NCBI GenBank assembly: GCA_016292015.1
Contig: JAEEZY010000020.1
Location: 62,001-126,000, forward strand
Source: Bacteroidales bacterium
Lineage (GTDB): Bacteria; Bacteroidota; Bacteroidia; Bacteroidales; P3
Length of the DNA stretch: 64,000 nucleotides
Direction of reading: 5' to 3'
Positions 36,277 to 44,875 of this stretch are shown here, in pieces; positions within the stretch are counted from its first letter, which is position 1; every line of letters starts with the position of its first letter. Under the pieces are notes generated by a model, which saw nothing but the letters and a program-made list of their open reading frames with translations, ran no database searches and was not told the DNA's origin. Made by a program: the position numbers and the translations under genes.

Positions 36277-37431
36277 TTATAGTTCCGCTATTTTTTGTTT
36301 GGCTTCGGCCAGGGCGGCATCTAATGCTTGGCAGGCGTCGATGGCGGCACGATTGCGCGAGTCGTTGCGGTTGTTTACGAACGGGCGGGGCATGGCGTCG
36401 ATTTTCGCAAGGGCGTTGCTTATTGCGGTGGTCACCTTGCTGTCAAGGTCGGCGTCGCGGTCGGCTATGTATTTGTGCAGCGACTTGCTTTCGGTACGCT
36501 GGCCTTCGATTCCACCGTAGTAGGCGTTCTCGACGCTTTTGATATTGTTGTAGAAGTCGGTGATGGAAGTCTGACTGTAGGGCGACTCGATGTAGCTGGC
36601 GTCTTCGTCGCTGTAGGGTTTCCCGATTTTTGAAGTGCCTACCTCATCGGCGATGGCTGAGCCGCCGTCGAGAATTTCCATCATAGCATTGGCCATGCTG
36701 CTGTAGAGACTGCCAGCCTGTCCGGCCTTGATCATGTTCTCTCCATAGCTGAGAGCACCGCCACTGACGGTGTAGGCCAACTCTAGGTCGTTGAGTTTGG
36801 AGACGTGAGTTGCGGGGGCGTTGTCTTCGCCGGCCCAGGCTACCTCAAGTTGGAAGCAGCGGTTACGTAGGTCTCCTGCTACGGCTACGGCGTAAGTCAA
36901 CTCTTTGTCGCTGATGCTTCCAATGGCTTTGGGTTGTCCGTTGCTGAATATGATGTACTCTATGCCGTGGAAACCCAGCAGTGCGTTGCCAAGCACTTCG
37001 CCGGCGTATGAGTCGCCATCCTCTGAGTTCATGGCGTTGATCTGCGCATCGTTGCTCATCATGGTGTTGAAGGCGTCTTCATCCAGAGGCCAGGAGTCGA
37101 TATGCGGGTCGATGCCGTAGTCGCTGGCGGCTCCAAACAGGAAGGCTTCGCTCTTCTCCCACCAGGCGCGGGCTTCGAGGAAGGTCTGACACACTTGGTT
37201 GAGTTTGTCCTGGGTCTTGTCCGCTTTCAGGGCGGCCAGTTCGTTGGCCAAGCGTTCAGCGCTTGAGGCCAAGTTCTTGTAGGTGGGGACAACCGTGTGG
37301 TTCACATACTGTTCGGCGATGGCGGCCATCTCGGCCTCATCGTCGGTCACTTTGTCTTTCTTGCACGACACTGCGCAGGCGACAATGGCCAGTGCCAGCA
37401 GTGCGTTGAGTGTTTGTTTAAGCAGTTTCAT
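36277..37431 (-). CDS. imelysin-like (M75/ICMP family) lipoprotein
   Basis: A 384-residue lipoprotein (signal ending CAVSC, then KKDK) of the imelysin family, helical throughout. The family GxHxxE motif is present as GFHGIEY with His155 and Glu158. Despite the old peptidase name, members such as EfeO and IrpA are linked to periplasmic iron handling. The gene lies between an outer-membrane barrel and the di-heme oxidoreductase in one minus-strand run (64-bp and 78-bp gaps), supporting an iron or redox uptake role. The metal or ligand cannot be read from sequence. Confidence 0.92.
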   Translation of the reverse strand: MKLLKQTLNALLALAIVACAVSCKKDKVTDDEAEMAAIAEQYVNHTVVPTYKNLASSAERLANELAALKADKTQDKLNQVCQTFLEARAWWEKSEAFLFGAASDYGIDPHIDSWPLDEDAFNTMMSNDAQINAMNSEDGDSYAGEVLGNALLGFHGIEYIIFSNGQPKAIGSISDKELTYAVAVAGDLRNRCFQLEVAWAGEDNAPATHVSKLNDLELAYTVSGGALSYGENMIKAGQAGSLYSSMANAMMEILDGGSAIADEVGTSKIGKPYSDEDASYIESPYSQTSITDFYNNIKSVENAYYGGIEGQRTESKSLHKYIADRDADLDSKVTTAISNALAKIDAMPRPFVNNRNDSRNRAAIDACQALDAALAEAKQKIAEL

Positions 37432-37509
37432 GATATTTTAGATTTTTAGTTAGTGGCTTGTCTTGATAATTGAAAATTAGTCACACTTGACAAATTCAAT
37501 TCGCTAATT

Positions 37510-38814
37510 TCATCTCCTGTTGAACATTGCGGCCCATGTGATGCCAAGTGCAAACCAGGGCTCGTTGTTGTACTGTTGGTGCAACATCCGTATGCCGCCT
37601 TCGGCTTTCACCACAATCTGCGGCAGCGGGGCGTAGTTTATACCGCCCGAGAAACAGACTCGCTCGGTCCATTTGTAGTCGTTGAAAGTATCGGGCGGAT
37701 TGTATGAATCGTAATAGTCAGCGCGCACAAAAGGAATGAGCTTCATCTTGTTTAGTTTCGTGGTGTGGAAGATGTCGTAGCCAGCCTCAAGCCCTGCGGC
37801 CATTGCTGTCTTGCCAACCTCGGTGTGAGGATAGGGCGATCCGCTGCTGTTCGACAGGCGGCGATTGATGCTCGATATGGTGCCGGCCTCGCTCAGGTAA
37901 CCGTAGTCAGCATTGCCACGCATCAGGAATCCGCCATACTCGCACTTGAAGTCGAAGGCCCCTATTGCGACAGTACCGTTCACCTCTTTGTATTTATCGG
38001 CGTTGTTTGTGACTATGTCGTTGTTGAATGTGTTGCCTACATATCCGCTAAGGCTGAACCTCCAGTGAGGAATGGTATAGTCCACCCTTGTGGCGAAAGC
38101 CAGACGGTTGGCAGGACGGAACTCGTAGGCCGATGCCGACGCTTGGTTTGCCCATCGGCCGACGGAGAACATCGTCGAGTTCAGCGCGGGCAGCAGCTGC
38201 ACTTCATAGCGCCAGTGTTTCGTCTTGCCCCAGAAGCTGATGCCTGTCTCATGCCACGTGCAGGGCAGTATTGTATTCTCGCCTTCGGGACGGAACACTC
38301 CGTAGAATTGCGTCGGCAGGTGCGCATTGTTTGTCGCGCCCACGGGTACCACTATATGTCCCGCGCGCAGGTTGGCGTACTGGTTGAAGCTCTTCTGTAT
38401 CCAGAACTGCTCCAACGCCACCTCACCGCCTCGCTCCAGCTCTTTCTCGTATTCACCGGTCTCCTCGGTCTCCATCTCCACCGCCGCCTCCACACCTCCG
38501 TGCTCGAACTCAATCTCGGTGCCGAAACTCCATCCTTTGCCGAAGTCGTAGCCCAGCATTATGACGGCGTGTGGCAAATCGACTTGTCCATGGCCTTTGG
38601 CATCTTTGTATCGGTCGGCGAAGGTGTAGCGGAATACGTTGTCGCTGTAGAAGTTGTGCTTGTATGTCGCCTCGCCGTAGCCACCCACCGTCAGGCGGTC
38701 CAGAACCTTCGAGGCCTTGCCGTTATGGGGTATGGACACAGTGTCCTGCGCTGCCACACAGAGAGGCATTAGTATTGAGAATAAAACGCAAACGCTTGAT
38801 AATCCGTGTTTCAT
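37510..38814 (-). CDS. outer-membrane beta-barrel protein of the imelysin locus
   Basis: A 434-residue predicted barrel with signal peptide (MKHGLSSVCVLFSILMPLCVAAQ). Repeated amphipathic strands end in aromatic residues (GYGEATYKHNFYSDN, LGYDFGKGWSFGTEIEFEHGG), consistent with an outer-membrane porin. It contains an acidic insertion around residue 115 (METEETGEYEKELERGG), likely a periplasmic turn or loop. Its place as first gene of the imelysin operon suggests it passes the substrate across the outer membrane. A longer in-frame start at 38862 is rejected because the promoter box lies between it and 38814. Confidence 0.78.
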   Translation of the reverse strand: MKHGLSSVCVLFSILMPLCVAAQDTVSIPHNGKASKVLDRLTVGGYGEATYKHNFYSDNVFRYTFADRYKDAKGHGQVDLPHAVIMLGYDFGKGWSFGTEIEFEHGGVEAAVEMETEETGEYEKELERGGEVALEQFWIQKSFNQYANLRAGHIVVPVGATNNAHLPTQFYGVFRPEGENTILPCTWHETGISFWGKTKHWRYEVQLLPALNSTMFSVGRWANQASASAYEFRPANRLAFATRVDYTIPHWRFSLSGYVGNTFNNDIVTNNADKYKEVNGTVAIGAFDFKCEYGGFLMRGNADYGYLSEAGTISSINRRLSNSSGSPYPHTEVGKTAMAAGLEAGYDIFHTTKLNKMKLIPFVRADYYDSYNPPDTFNDYKWTERVCFSGGINYAPLPQIVVKAEGGIRMLHQQYNNEPWFALGITWAAMFNRR

Positions 38815-38844
38815 AACAAAACAATACTTGTAATTTGACACTTG

Positions 38845-38852
38845 CAAAAGTA
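38845..38852 (-). promoter_or_regulatory. putative -7 box TACTTTTG of the imelysin-ccsBA operon
   Basis: Minus-strand TACTTTTG followed by CA, 31 bp before the ATG at 38814. No Fur-box-like palindrome is apparent beside it. Confidence 0.6.
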
Positions 38853-38959
38853 CAGTGTCCATTTTGTCGGCCTTATCACTATTATTAGGTAAATCTATCT
38901 GTTGGAATAGTTAAAAGTAGTGAATACTATTTTGCCATAGGTGGCGTTATTACTTTACT

Positions 38960-39160
38960 ATGGATGACAGACACGACAACGACGAACTGCAACGACTTAA
39001 GCAGCTGCTGGCCAACTATGAGGAACTGCTGACAGACTGTATGGACGACAGTAGCTATGTGGCTCGCGGCAACGGCTTTTGCGACAGTAAGTACAGCGAC
39101 GACTTCATTGAAGGCCGCATCGAAGAGATAAAAAAAGAGATTGATGCACTCACGCAATAA
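38960..39160 (+). CDS. small coiled-coil protein upstream of recR
   Basis: A 66-residue acidic protein made almost only of heptad-like helix (ELQRLKQLLANYEELL and RIEEIKKEIDALTQ) with a short central turn containing two cysteines (CMDD and GFCDS). No signal or membrane segment. It starts 11 bp before recR and heads the plus-strand operon. I do not recognise the family; a dimeric regulator or structural partner is possible. Confidence 0.6.
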   Translation: MDDRHDNDELQRLKQLLANYEELLTDCMDDSSYVARGNGFCDSKYSDDFIEGRIEEIKKEIDALTQ

Positions 39161-39171
39161 CGCAATATTCA

Positions 39172-39789
39172 TTGGAGCTTCCTTCAAATAAACTACAACA
39201 GGCTGTGGACCAGCTGGCATCGTTGCCAGGGGTGGGGAAGCGCAGTGCGCTGCGCTTTGCATTGCACCTAATGAGGCAGGACGAGGCAAGGTTTGCCGAC
39301 TTTGTCGCTTCGGTGTCGGCTTTGAAGACTGACGTGCACCTCTGTCGTCGTTGCCATTGTGTGAGCGACACAGAATTGTGTCCGATATGCAGCAGTCCAA
39401 AACGGCAGCATGGCATTATCTGCGTGGTTGAGAACATACAGGACGTACTGGCTATCGAAAACACTCAGCAGTATCGTGGAGTCTATCACGTACTGGGTGG
39501 TGTTATTTCGCCCATCGACGGAATTGGCATCCGCGATATCAATATAGCTTCGCTGCTGAACCGTGTACAGCACCCCGAACCAGAGCCGGTGCAGGAAGTC
39601 ATCCTCGCACTGCCCACCACAATGGAGGGCGACACCACGGCGTTCTATATAAACAAGCAACTGCAACCTTTCGGCATCAAGGTCAGCGCCATCGCTCGCG
39701 GTATCTCTGTGGGCGATAGTCTTGAATATGCCGATGAACTAACACTCGCTCGCTCTATAATGCACCGTGTGCCGTTTGAGGGGAACTAA
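39172..39789 (+). CDS. recR: recombination mediator RecR
   Basis: A 205-residue cytoplasmic protein that, with RecO, loads RecA on SSB-coated DNA. The helix-hairpin-helix (ASLPGVGKRSALR, about 16-28), the four-Cys zinc site (Cys58, Cys61, Cys70, Cys73), the Toprim acidic block (VVENIQDVLAIE) and the family-typical GGxISPxDGIG are all present. It starts with TTG at 39172; no ATG lies in frame upstream before a stop-bounded region, and the start gives the usual RecR length. The TTG may lower expression relative to the preceding small gene. Confidence 0.95.
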   Translation: MELPSNKLQQAVDQLASLPGVGKRSALRFALHLMRQDEARFADFVASVSALKTDVHLCRRCHCVSDTELCPICSSPKRQHGIICVVENIQDVLAIENTQQYRGVYHVLGGVISPIDGIGIRDINIASLLNRVQHPEPEPVQEVILALPTTMEGDTTAFYINKQLQPFGIKVSAIARGISVGDSLEYADELTLARSIMHRVPFEGN

Positions 39790-39844
39790 GAGTGTGAAAA
39801 TAGGCAGCGCCATATCTAGTAATAACTTAAACATCCAATATTGT

Positions 39845-41014
39845 ATGCGATTCTTTCTTCCGTTAATCCTCACGTTGTCATTGTTGAATATTGCATGCGG
39901 TCAGAGATCGTCTGTAGGTGATGTGTGTGACGATAAGGATGTTCACCTCACAGTGGTTTCAGGCGCAAAGACACTTGTGACTGACAGTTTGCGTCACGAT
40001 ATTGCGGAGATGCTTATCGTCGGATTCCGTGGACAGAAACTGGGCGATTGCAAGCATATTCAGCGTGACATTGAGCGTTACCATATAGGAGGCGTTATAC
40101 TTTTCGAATATGACGCCCCGACTGGGACGCACAATCGTAATGTGTCATCACCCAAGCAACTCACCACACTCTGCCATGACCTTCAATCGCTTACATCGGA
40201 AACGCTGTTCATCGGTATTGATCAGGAAGGAGGACGAGTGAACCGTCTGCGCGAGGATAACGGTTTTCCGAGGTTTATGTCGGCTAAGAAGTCGGCTCAG
40301 TATGGCGACGACAGCATACGCCACTATGCAGCGCTTACTGCCGCACAGTTGAAAAGGGTGGGGGTGAACCTGAATTTCGCACCTTGCGTGGATGTGGATA
40401 TCAACCCTGACTGTCCTGTGATAGGTAAGTTGGAACGCAGTTTCTCTAAATCGCCAAAGATTGTCGCCAATGCTGCACGGATTTGGATTGAGGAACAGCG
40501 AAAGAAAGGTGTTGTCTCGTGCTTGAAGCATTTCCCGGGACACGGCAGTGCCACCGGCGATACGCATGTGGGGCTGGTGGATGTGACCGAGACTTGGAAG
40601 CCGTCAGAACTACAGCCGTACGAGACACTCATCACAGAGGGTGTGGTCGATATGGTGATGACGGCGCATGTAATAAATGCAAAACTTGACAAGGAGTATC
40701 CTTCGTCACTCTCGTACCTTATCACCACCAAGTTGCTGCGTGATTCTCTTGGATACGACGGTGTAGTGATAACCGACGACATGGCGATGGGTGCCATAGT
40801 GAACGAGTATGGTTTTGAGGAGGCTATCCGTCTTGCCATCGAAGCTGGTGCTGACCTGCTCTGCCTCTCAAACAATGGTAAGGAATACAACCCTGAGGTG
40901 GTGCCGCAGACGATTGCTATTGTTGAGAAACTCGTCGTTGACGGAAAGGTCAAGGCCGAGCGAATTCACGCCTCTGCTGACCGAATCAGGAGTCTTAAAG
41001 CAAAAATTAAATAG
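39845..41014 (+). CDS. GH3 beta-N-acetylglucosaminidase, lipoprotein
   Basis: A 389-residue GH3 enzyme of NagZ type. It removes beta-linked GlcNAc, in this family often from peptidoglycan muropeptides. Motifs: substrate-binding KHFPGHG followed by GDTHVGL (acid-base His/Asp dyad), and the nucleophile block VVITDDMAMGA. The N-terminal signal MRFFLPLILTLSLLNIAC ends in a lipobox, so unlike cytoplasmic E. coli NagZ it is probably periplasmic. The ATG at 39845 fits the signal; the longer in-frame start at 39767 would overlap recR. Confidence 0.93.
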   Translation: MRFFLPLILTLSLLNIACGQRSSVGDVCDDKDVHLTVVSGAKTLVTDSLRHDIAEMLIVGFRGQKLGDCKHIQRDIERYHIGGVILFEYDAPTGTHNRNVSSPKQLTTLCHDLQSLTSETLFIGIDQEGGRVNRLREDNGFPRFMSAKKSAQYGDDSIRHYAALTAAQLKRVGVNLNFAPCVDVDINPDCPVIGKLERSFSKSPKIVANAARIWIEEQRKKGVVSCLKHFPGHGSATGDTHVGLVDVTETWKPSELQPYETLITEGVVDMVMTAHVINAKLDKEYPSSLSYLITTKLLRDSLGYDGVVITDDMAMGAIVNEYGFEEAIRLAIEAGADLLCLSNNGKEYNPEVVPQTIAIVEKLVVDGKVKAERIHASADRIRSLKAKIK

Positions 41015-41016
41015 CT

Positions 41017-41190
41017 ATGAAAAAACGCTACGCTATATATATCATGCTTGCCCTTGTGTGTCTGATATTTTCCGGTTGCAGCAAGAAAGGCTCGGCGATG
41101 CCCAAACACCGCAAGCGCAAACACTGCGACTGCCCTTATTTCAGTTATCAGATTAATGATACCCCGCAAAATGCTGCTCAATGGCTGTGA
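41017..41190 (+). CDS. 57-residue predicted lipoprotein, Cys- and His-containing
   Basis: A short open frame that easily escapes gene calling. It starts 2 bp after the GH3 stop and overlaps the next gene by 10 bp, so it is positioned as a translationally coupled member of the operon. It encodes a basic start MKKR, a hydrophobic core, a lipobox LIFSGC (Cys21), then a very basic stretch (MPKHRKRKH) and CDCPYF with two more cysteines. The mature part is about 37 residues. The family is unknown to me. Confidence 0.65.
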   Translation: MKKRYAIYIMLALVCLIFSGCSKKGSAMPKHRKRKHCDCPYFSYQINDTPQNAAQWL

Positions 41191-41849
41191 TTGACGAGCG
41201 TCGGAGTGAGAGGTTTCGTGACATAATGTCGCAGTACGTGCCGACACAGGCGGTTGATGACATCGTGCGATATATTACAAGGTATTCCATTCATCTTAAA
41301 ATAACACGAGAACGGCAGAGTAAATTTGGGGACTATCGCTTGCCATCGTCCAAGAATCCGATACATACCATAAGTGTCAATGGTAACCTTGGAAAGTATG
41401 GATTCCTGCTGGTGATGCTTCACGAATTGGCGCACATGACAACCTTCATAGACTGCGGACGTAAGGTGAAGCCTCATGGCCCTGAATGGCAGGCGAATTA
41501 CAGTCAACTGATATTGCGTTTTGCGGCGAAAGATTGCTTTCCTGCTGATGTATTGCCGTTGCTATACAGATATGCCTCATCGATGCCGCTCAGTAAAAAA
41601 CTTGAACGAGAGATTGACAAAAGACTTGAAATTCAGCCTTCGATTTTTTCGGATGAATTGTTGTCGCAGTCACACGCTATCGCACTAGATACGCTTTCTG
41701 TCGGCAGCCATTTTCAACTTGTAGGTCGCCCTGGTCGTACCTTTGAGAGTATCGAAAAGAGGCGTACACGTTGGAAATGTCGTGACATTGCCACTGGCCG
41801 CCTATACACAGTGGCATCCGACGCTATGGTAGAAGTGGTTGGCGGTTAG
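41181..41849 (+). CDS. SprT-like zinc metalloprotease domain protein
   Basis: A 222-residue cytoplasmic protein with a zinc-protease core: HELAH at His81-His85 with Glu82 as catalytic residue, and a third ligand candidate His99 in KPHGPEWQ, the usual SprT arrangement. The N-terminal helix and C-terminal beta segment (GSHFQLVGRPGRTF, RWKCRDIATGRLYTV) replace the Zn ribbon of E. coli SprT. Relatives include the DNA-protein crosslink protease Spartan; its neighbour recR is a repair gene, which would suit that role, but this is inference. Its start overlaps the small lipoprotein gene. Confidence 0.85.
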   Translation: MAVIDERRSERFRDIMSQYVPTQAVDDIVRYITRYSIHLKITRERQSKFGDYRLPSSKNPIHTISVNGNLGKYGFLLVMLHELAHMTTFIDCGRKVKPHGPEWQANYSQLILRFAAKDCFPADVLPLLYRYASSMPLSKKLEREIDKRLEIQPSIFSDELLSQSHAIALDTLSVGSHFQLVGRPGRTFESIEKRRTRWKCRDIATGRLYTVASDAMVEVVGG

Positions 41850-41919
41850 AGGTCAGTTGCTTTTGACGCCGTTAAAACCTATACAAGCGAAGAGAACCTT
41901 TAAATAAACTTTCCCCACA

Positions 41920-42399
41920 ATGGCAAAACTTCAGAAAACAAACGCTGCACGGCTTCTTGACCAGAAGAAAGTGGCTTACGAACTTATCCCATACGAAGTC
42001 GATGAGAACGACCTCGGTGCGCAGCATATAGCCGATCAGCTGGGTGAAGACATAAACCAGGTGTTCAAGACTCTTGTGCTGAAAGGAGAACGCACGGGTT
42101 ATTTTGTCTGTGTGGTTCCGGGCAATTGTGAAGTCGACCTCAAGAAGGCGGCCAAGGCGGCTGGCGACAAGAAGTGCGACCTCATACCTATGAAAGAACT
42201 TCTGCCTCTTACGGGTTATATTCGTGGCGGCTGCTCACCTATAGGCATGAAGAAACATTTTCCTACTTTCTTTCATCAGACCTGCCTCAACTTCGACCAC
42301 ATCTACGTCAGTGCCGGACAGCGCGGACTTCAGTTCAGGATTGCTCCGCACGACTTGATAACGGCCTTGCAGGCGACGGTGACCGACTTGGTATTATGA
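41920..42399 (+). CDS. ybaK: Cys-tRNA(Pro)/Cys-tRNA(Cys) deacylase YbaK family
   Basis: A 159-residue trans-editing enzyme. YbaK-type proteins hydrolyse mischarged Cys-tRNA-Pro. Conserved features: KTNAARLLDQKKVAYELIPYE at the start, VFKTLVLKG (catalytic Lys in the active-site strand), CVVPGNCEVDLKK and the GGCSPIGMKK loop. The length matches the family. It is the last gene of the recR operon and ends before a strong terminator. It suits the short prolyl-tRNA synthetase of this genome, which has no editing insert. Confidence 0.95.
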   Translation: MAKLQKTNAARLLDQKKVAYELIPYEVDENDLGAQHIADQLGEDINQVFKTLVLKGERTGYFVCVVPGNCEVDLKKAAKAAGDKKCDLIPMKELLPLTGYIRGGCSPIGMKKHFPTFFHQTCLNFDHIYVSAGQRGLQFRIAPHDLITALQATVTDLVL

Positions 42400-42402
42400 A
42401 AG

Positions 42403-42434
42403 AAGGACGGCCTTAATGGTCGTCCTTTTTTTTT
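42403..42434 (+). terminator. rho-independent terminator after ybaK
   Basis: AAGGACGGCC (42403-42412) with GGTCGTCCTT (42418-42427) forms a ten-base stem including one G-U pair around TTAAT, followed by a run of eight T. It separates the convergent floA gene (stop at 42452). Confidence 0.85.
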
Positions 42435-42451
42435 ATTGCTTTACTTTCGAC

Positions 42452-43435
42452 TTATTTGTCGCTAGGTTTGGTAGGCGCTGTTTTTGCAGAGGGCTTTGAG
42501 ATGCTTTCGCGCATGTCGGTGTCGGCCTGGATGTTCTTCATACGGTAGTAATCCATGATTCCGAGGTTTCCACTGCGGAAGGCTTCGGCCATTGCTTTCG
42601 GCACTTCTGCCTCTGCTTCAATAACATGGGCTCGGGCTTCCTGGGCGCGGGCCTTCATCTCCTGCTCTTGTGCCACTGCCATAGCGCGGCGCTCTTCGGC
42701 TTTTGCCTGTGCGATGTTTTTGTCGGCATTGGCCTGATCCATCTGCAGCTGGGCTCCGATGTTCTTTCCGACGTCGATGTCGGCTATGTCGATGGAGAGG
42801 ATTTCAAAAGCGGTGCCACTGTCGAGTCCTTTGGTCAGCACTAGTTTGGATATTGAGTCGGGGTTCTCCAGCACCTGCTTATGGCTTACAGCCGATCCGA
42901 TGGAGGTGACGATGCCTTCGCCAACGCGTGCGAGAATGGTCTCCTCACCGGCACCGCCGACGAGCTGCTTGATGTTGGTGCGCACGGTCACACGGGCTTT
43001 GGCTATCAGCTGGATACCGTCTTTGGCGACTGCTGCCACAGGCGGGGTGTCGATAACTTTGGGGTTGACCGAAGTCTGCACGGCTTTCAGTACATCGCGG
43101 CCAGCGAGGTCGATGGCGGTAGCGGTTTTGAAGTCGAGGTTCATGTTCGCCTTGTCGGCCGAGATGAGTGCGTTGACCACCGAGTTGACGCGTCCGCCAG
43201 CCAGGTAGTGGGCTTCCAACTCGTTCTGGTTGAGCTTAAGGCCGGCTTTCGAAGCCGAGATGAGGTTGTTCACAATGACCGAAGGTGGAACCTTACGGAA
43301 ACGCATGAACACCAGCTGTACCAGCGAGGTGTGTACTCCCGAAATCAACGCCTGAAACCATATTCCTATCGGGAAGAAAATCAGGAAGATGATAAGGGCG
43401 ACAATGCAAATGCCAATAATGATAAATGTCTCCAT
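42452..43435 (-). CDS. floA: flotillin-like protein FloA
   Basis: A 327-residue membrane scaffold protein of functional membrane microdomains. An N-terminal membrane hairpin (about 5-28), a PHB/SPFH-like domain, and a long Ala/Glu-rich coiled-coil ([20 protein letters not shown], about 233-275) typical of FloA are visible. It is preceded by nfeD (44 bp), the classic nfeD-floA pair; together these help organise membrane protein complexes. The C-terminal Pro/Thr/Lys tail ([12 protein letters not shown]) is less typical. Confidence 0.95.
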   Translation of the reverse strand: METFIIIGICIVALIIFLIFFPIGIWFQALISGVHTSLVQLVFMRFRKVPPSVIVNNLISASKAGLKLNQNELEAHYLAGGRVNSVVNALISADKANMNLDFKTATAIDLAGRDVLKAVQTSVNPKVIDTPPVAAVAKDGIQLIAKARVTVRTNIKQLVGGAGEETILARVGEGIVTSIGSAVSHKQVLENPDSISKLVLTKGLDSGTAFEILSIDIADIDVGKNIGAQLQMDQANADKNIAQAKAEERRAMAVAQEQEMKARAQEARAHVIEAEAEVPKAMAEAFRSGNLGIMDYYRMKNIQADTDMRESISKPSAKTAPTKPSDK

Positions 43436-43479
43436 AGTATTAAGTTTTTGTTTTTAATTTTTAGTTTCTTGTCCTAATT

Positions 43480-43956
43480 CTAAAAACGTTCGTCGTCACT
43501 CTCTTTCACGTCTATGCGGTAGCCATCGACAGCTACCACCACAATTGGTTTGTCAGGGTCGATGAACTTGTTGATGGCGTGCACTTCAACCATCTCGCCA
43601 TCGATGAGGGCTTTTCCGGTTGGGGCCAGACGTGCCACGGTCTTGCCGTGTGCACCTACCTGTATGGCTTTGTCGTCAATTTGGTTTACCTTGCTGTCCG
43701 ACTCTTCGTTAAGGCTGAATCGTTTCCATGTCTTGGACTTCAGCAGGAAAGTGAGGAAGACGATGGTCAGCACGACGCATCCTACCAGCACACAGGTGCC
43801 GGCGGTGGTACCGTATTTGTTGTAGGTCCACCAGATGCCGAAAGCGAGCATCAGTATTCCGATGCCGCCGGCGATGCCGCCCGGGAGGGCGACTATCTCA
43901 AGTGTGAGCAGTGCAAGTCCCACTGCCAGAACGATGATTATAAGTGCGATATCCAT
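43480..43956 (-). CDS. NfeD-like membrane protein
   Basis: A 158-residue short NfeD: two or three membrane helices (about 1-70, with GGIAGGIGILMLAFGIWW), then the C-terminal OB-fold domain (GAHGKTVARLAPTGKALIDGEMVEVHA) ending in VVAVDGYRIDVKE. The IGAxGxaxtdLrPxGxaxIdG pattern is the family signature. It lacks the protease domain of long NfeD proteins. It precedes floA and is presumed to work with it. Confidence 0.92.
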   Translation of the reverse strand: MDIALIIIVLAVGLALLTLEIVALPGGIAGGIGILMLAFGIWWTYNKYGTTAGTCVLVGCVVLTIVFLTFLLKSKTWKRFSLNEESDSKVNQIDDKAIQVGAHGKTVARLAPTGKALIDGEMVEVHAINKFIDPDKPIVVVAVDGYRIDVKESDDERF

Positions 43957-44032
43957 GGTTGTGATTGCGTTATTGTGTTAAGGTGTTATTGTGTTTGCTT
44001 GAAACTCAAAATTAAAAACCTGAAACTCAAAA

Positions 44033-44314
44033 CTATTGAACAATTTCGGTTGTCAGTTGCTTGTCGAGCAGGGAGGTGTGCATAGGGAGCAGTGTTTCAT
44101 AACTGCCGTTCTTGATTACGCATTTGCCTTTGCAGTGTACTATGATAGCGCATTGCTCGGCTTGGTTCACGGTGTGGCGGCAGATGTCAACGAGAGCCTT
44201 TATCACGTAGTCGAAGGTGTGTACGTCGTCGTTGTATAGCAACAGTTTGCATCCTTCATCGTTCAAGGTCGCGATTTCTTCCTCTGATTGTGTATGTGTT
44301 TTTGATTTTTCCAT
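44033..44314 (-). CDS. clpS: ClpS adaptor protein
   Basis: A 93-residue adaptor that delivers N-degron substrates to the ClpA/ClpC unfoldase of ClpP. The core is present: LLLYNDDVHTFDYVIKALVDIC, with the NDD/H residues that bind the N-terminal residue, and EQCAIIVHCKGKCVIKNG. The N-terminal extension (about 20 residues) is polar, as in other ClpS proteins. It starts 5 bp after the ispF gene on the same strand. Confidence 0.93.
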   Translation of the reverse strand: MEKSKTHTQSEEEIATLNDEGCKLLLYNDDVHTFDYVIKALVDICRHTVNQAEQCAIIVHCKGKCVIKNGSYETLLPMHTSLLDKQLTTEIVQ

Positions 44315-44319
44315 AGAGA

Positions 44320-44799
44320 TTAGCGGTCGGTTGTGAGTATCGTTACGGCATGGGCCGAAATGCCTTCTTCGCGGCCCTCGAAGCCCAGATGCTCGGTGGT
44401 GGTGGCTTTGACTGACACTTGGTCGATGTCGATGCCCATTGTCTCGGCCAGGTTTTGGCGCATCTGATGGATATAGGGGGCTACCTTGGGTTTCTGCATA
44501 CAGAGTATGCTGTCGATGTTGTTTATTTCGTAGCCTTTCTCTCTTGTCAGTCGTGCTGTCTCTTTCAGCAGCAGTCGGCTGTCGATACCCTTGTATTTGG
44601 GGTCGGTGTCGGGGAAATGCTTTCCGATGTCGCCCAATGCCGCTGCTCCCAGCAGGGCGTCGCAGACGGCATGTATCAGTACGTCGGCGTCAGAGTGCCC
44701 CACCAAGCCTTTGGAGTGCTCAATCCGAACACCACCCAAGGTGAGCGGCAACCCGTCTTTGAGTTGGTGAACATCGTAACCTATACCGACACGAAACAT
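44320..44799 (-). CDS. ispF: 2-C-methyl-D-erythritol 2,4-cyclodiphosphate synthase
   Basis: A 159-residue trimeric enzyme of the non-mevalonate isoprenoid pathway. The metal-binding DVH (Asp9, His11) is followed by [24 protein letters not shown] [33 protein letters not shown] and the late [15 protein letters not shown]. Length is typical. It lies 76 bp after porV and 5 bp before clpS. It produces a precursor used by the polyprenyl synthase at 2.1 kb. Confidence 0.97.
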   Translation of the reverse strand: MFRVGIGYDVHQLKDGLPLTLGGVRIEHSKGLVGHSDADVLIHAVCDALLGAAALGDIGKHFPDTDPKYKGIDSRLLLKETARLTREKGYEINNIDSILCMQKPKVAPYIHQMRQNLAETMGIDIDQVSVKATTTEHLGFEGREEGISAHAVTILTTDR

Positions 44800-44875
44800 G
44801 ATTTAGTGAATAGTGAATTGACAAATGATTTGATGACCGCTGGCTACTCGTTAATCGCCAGATATGGGCACGCTC

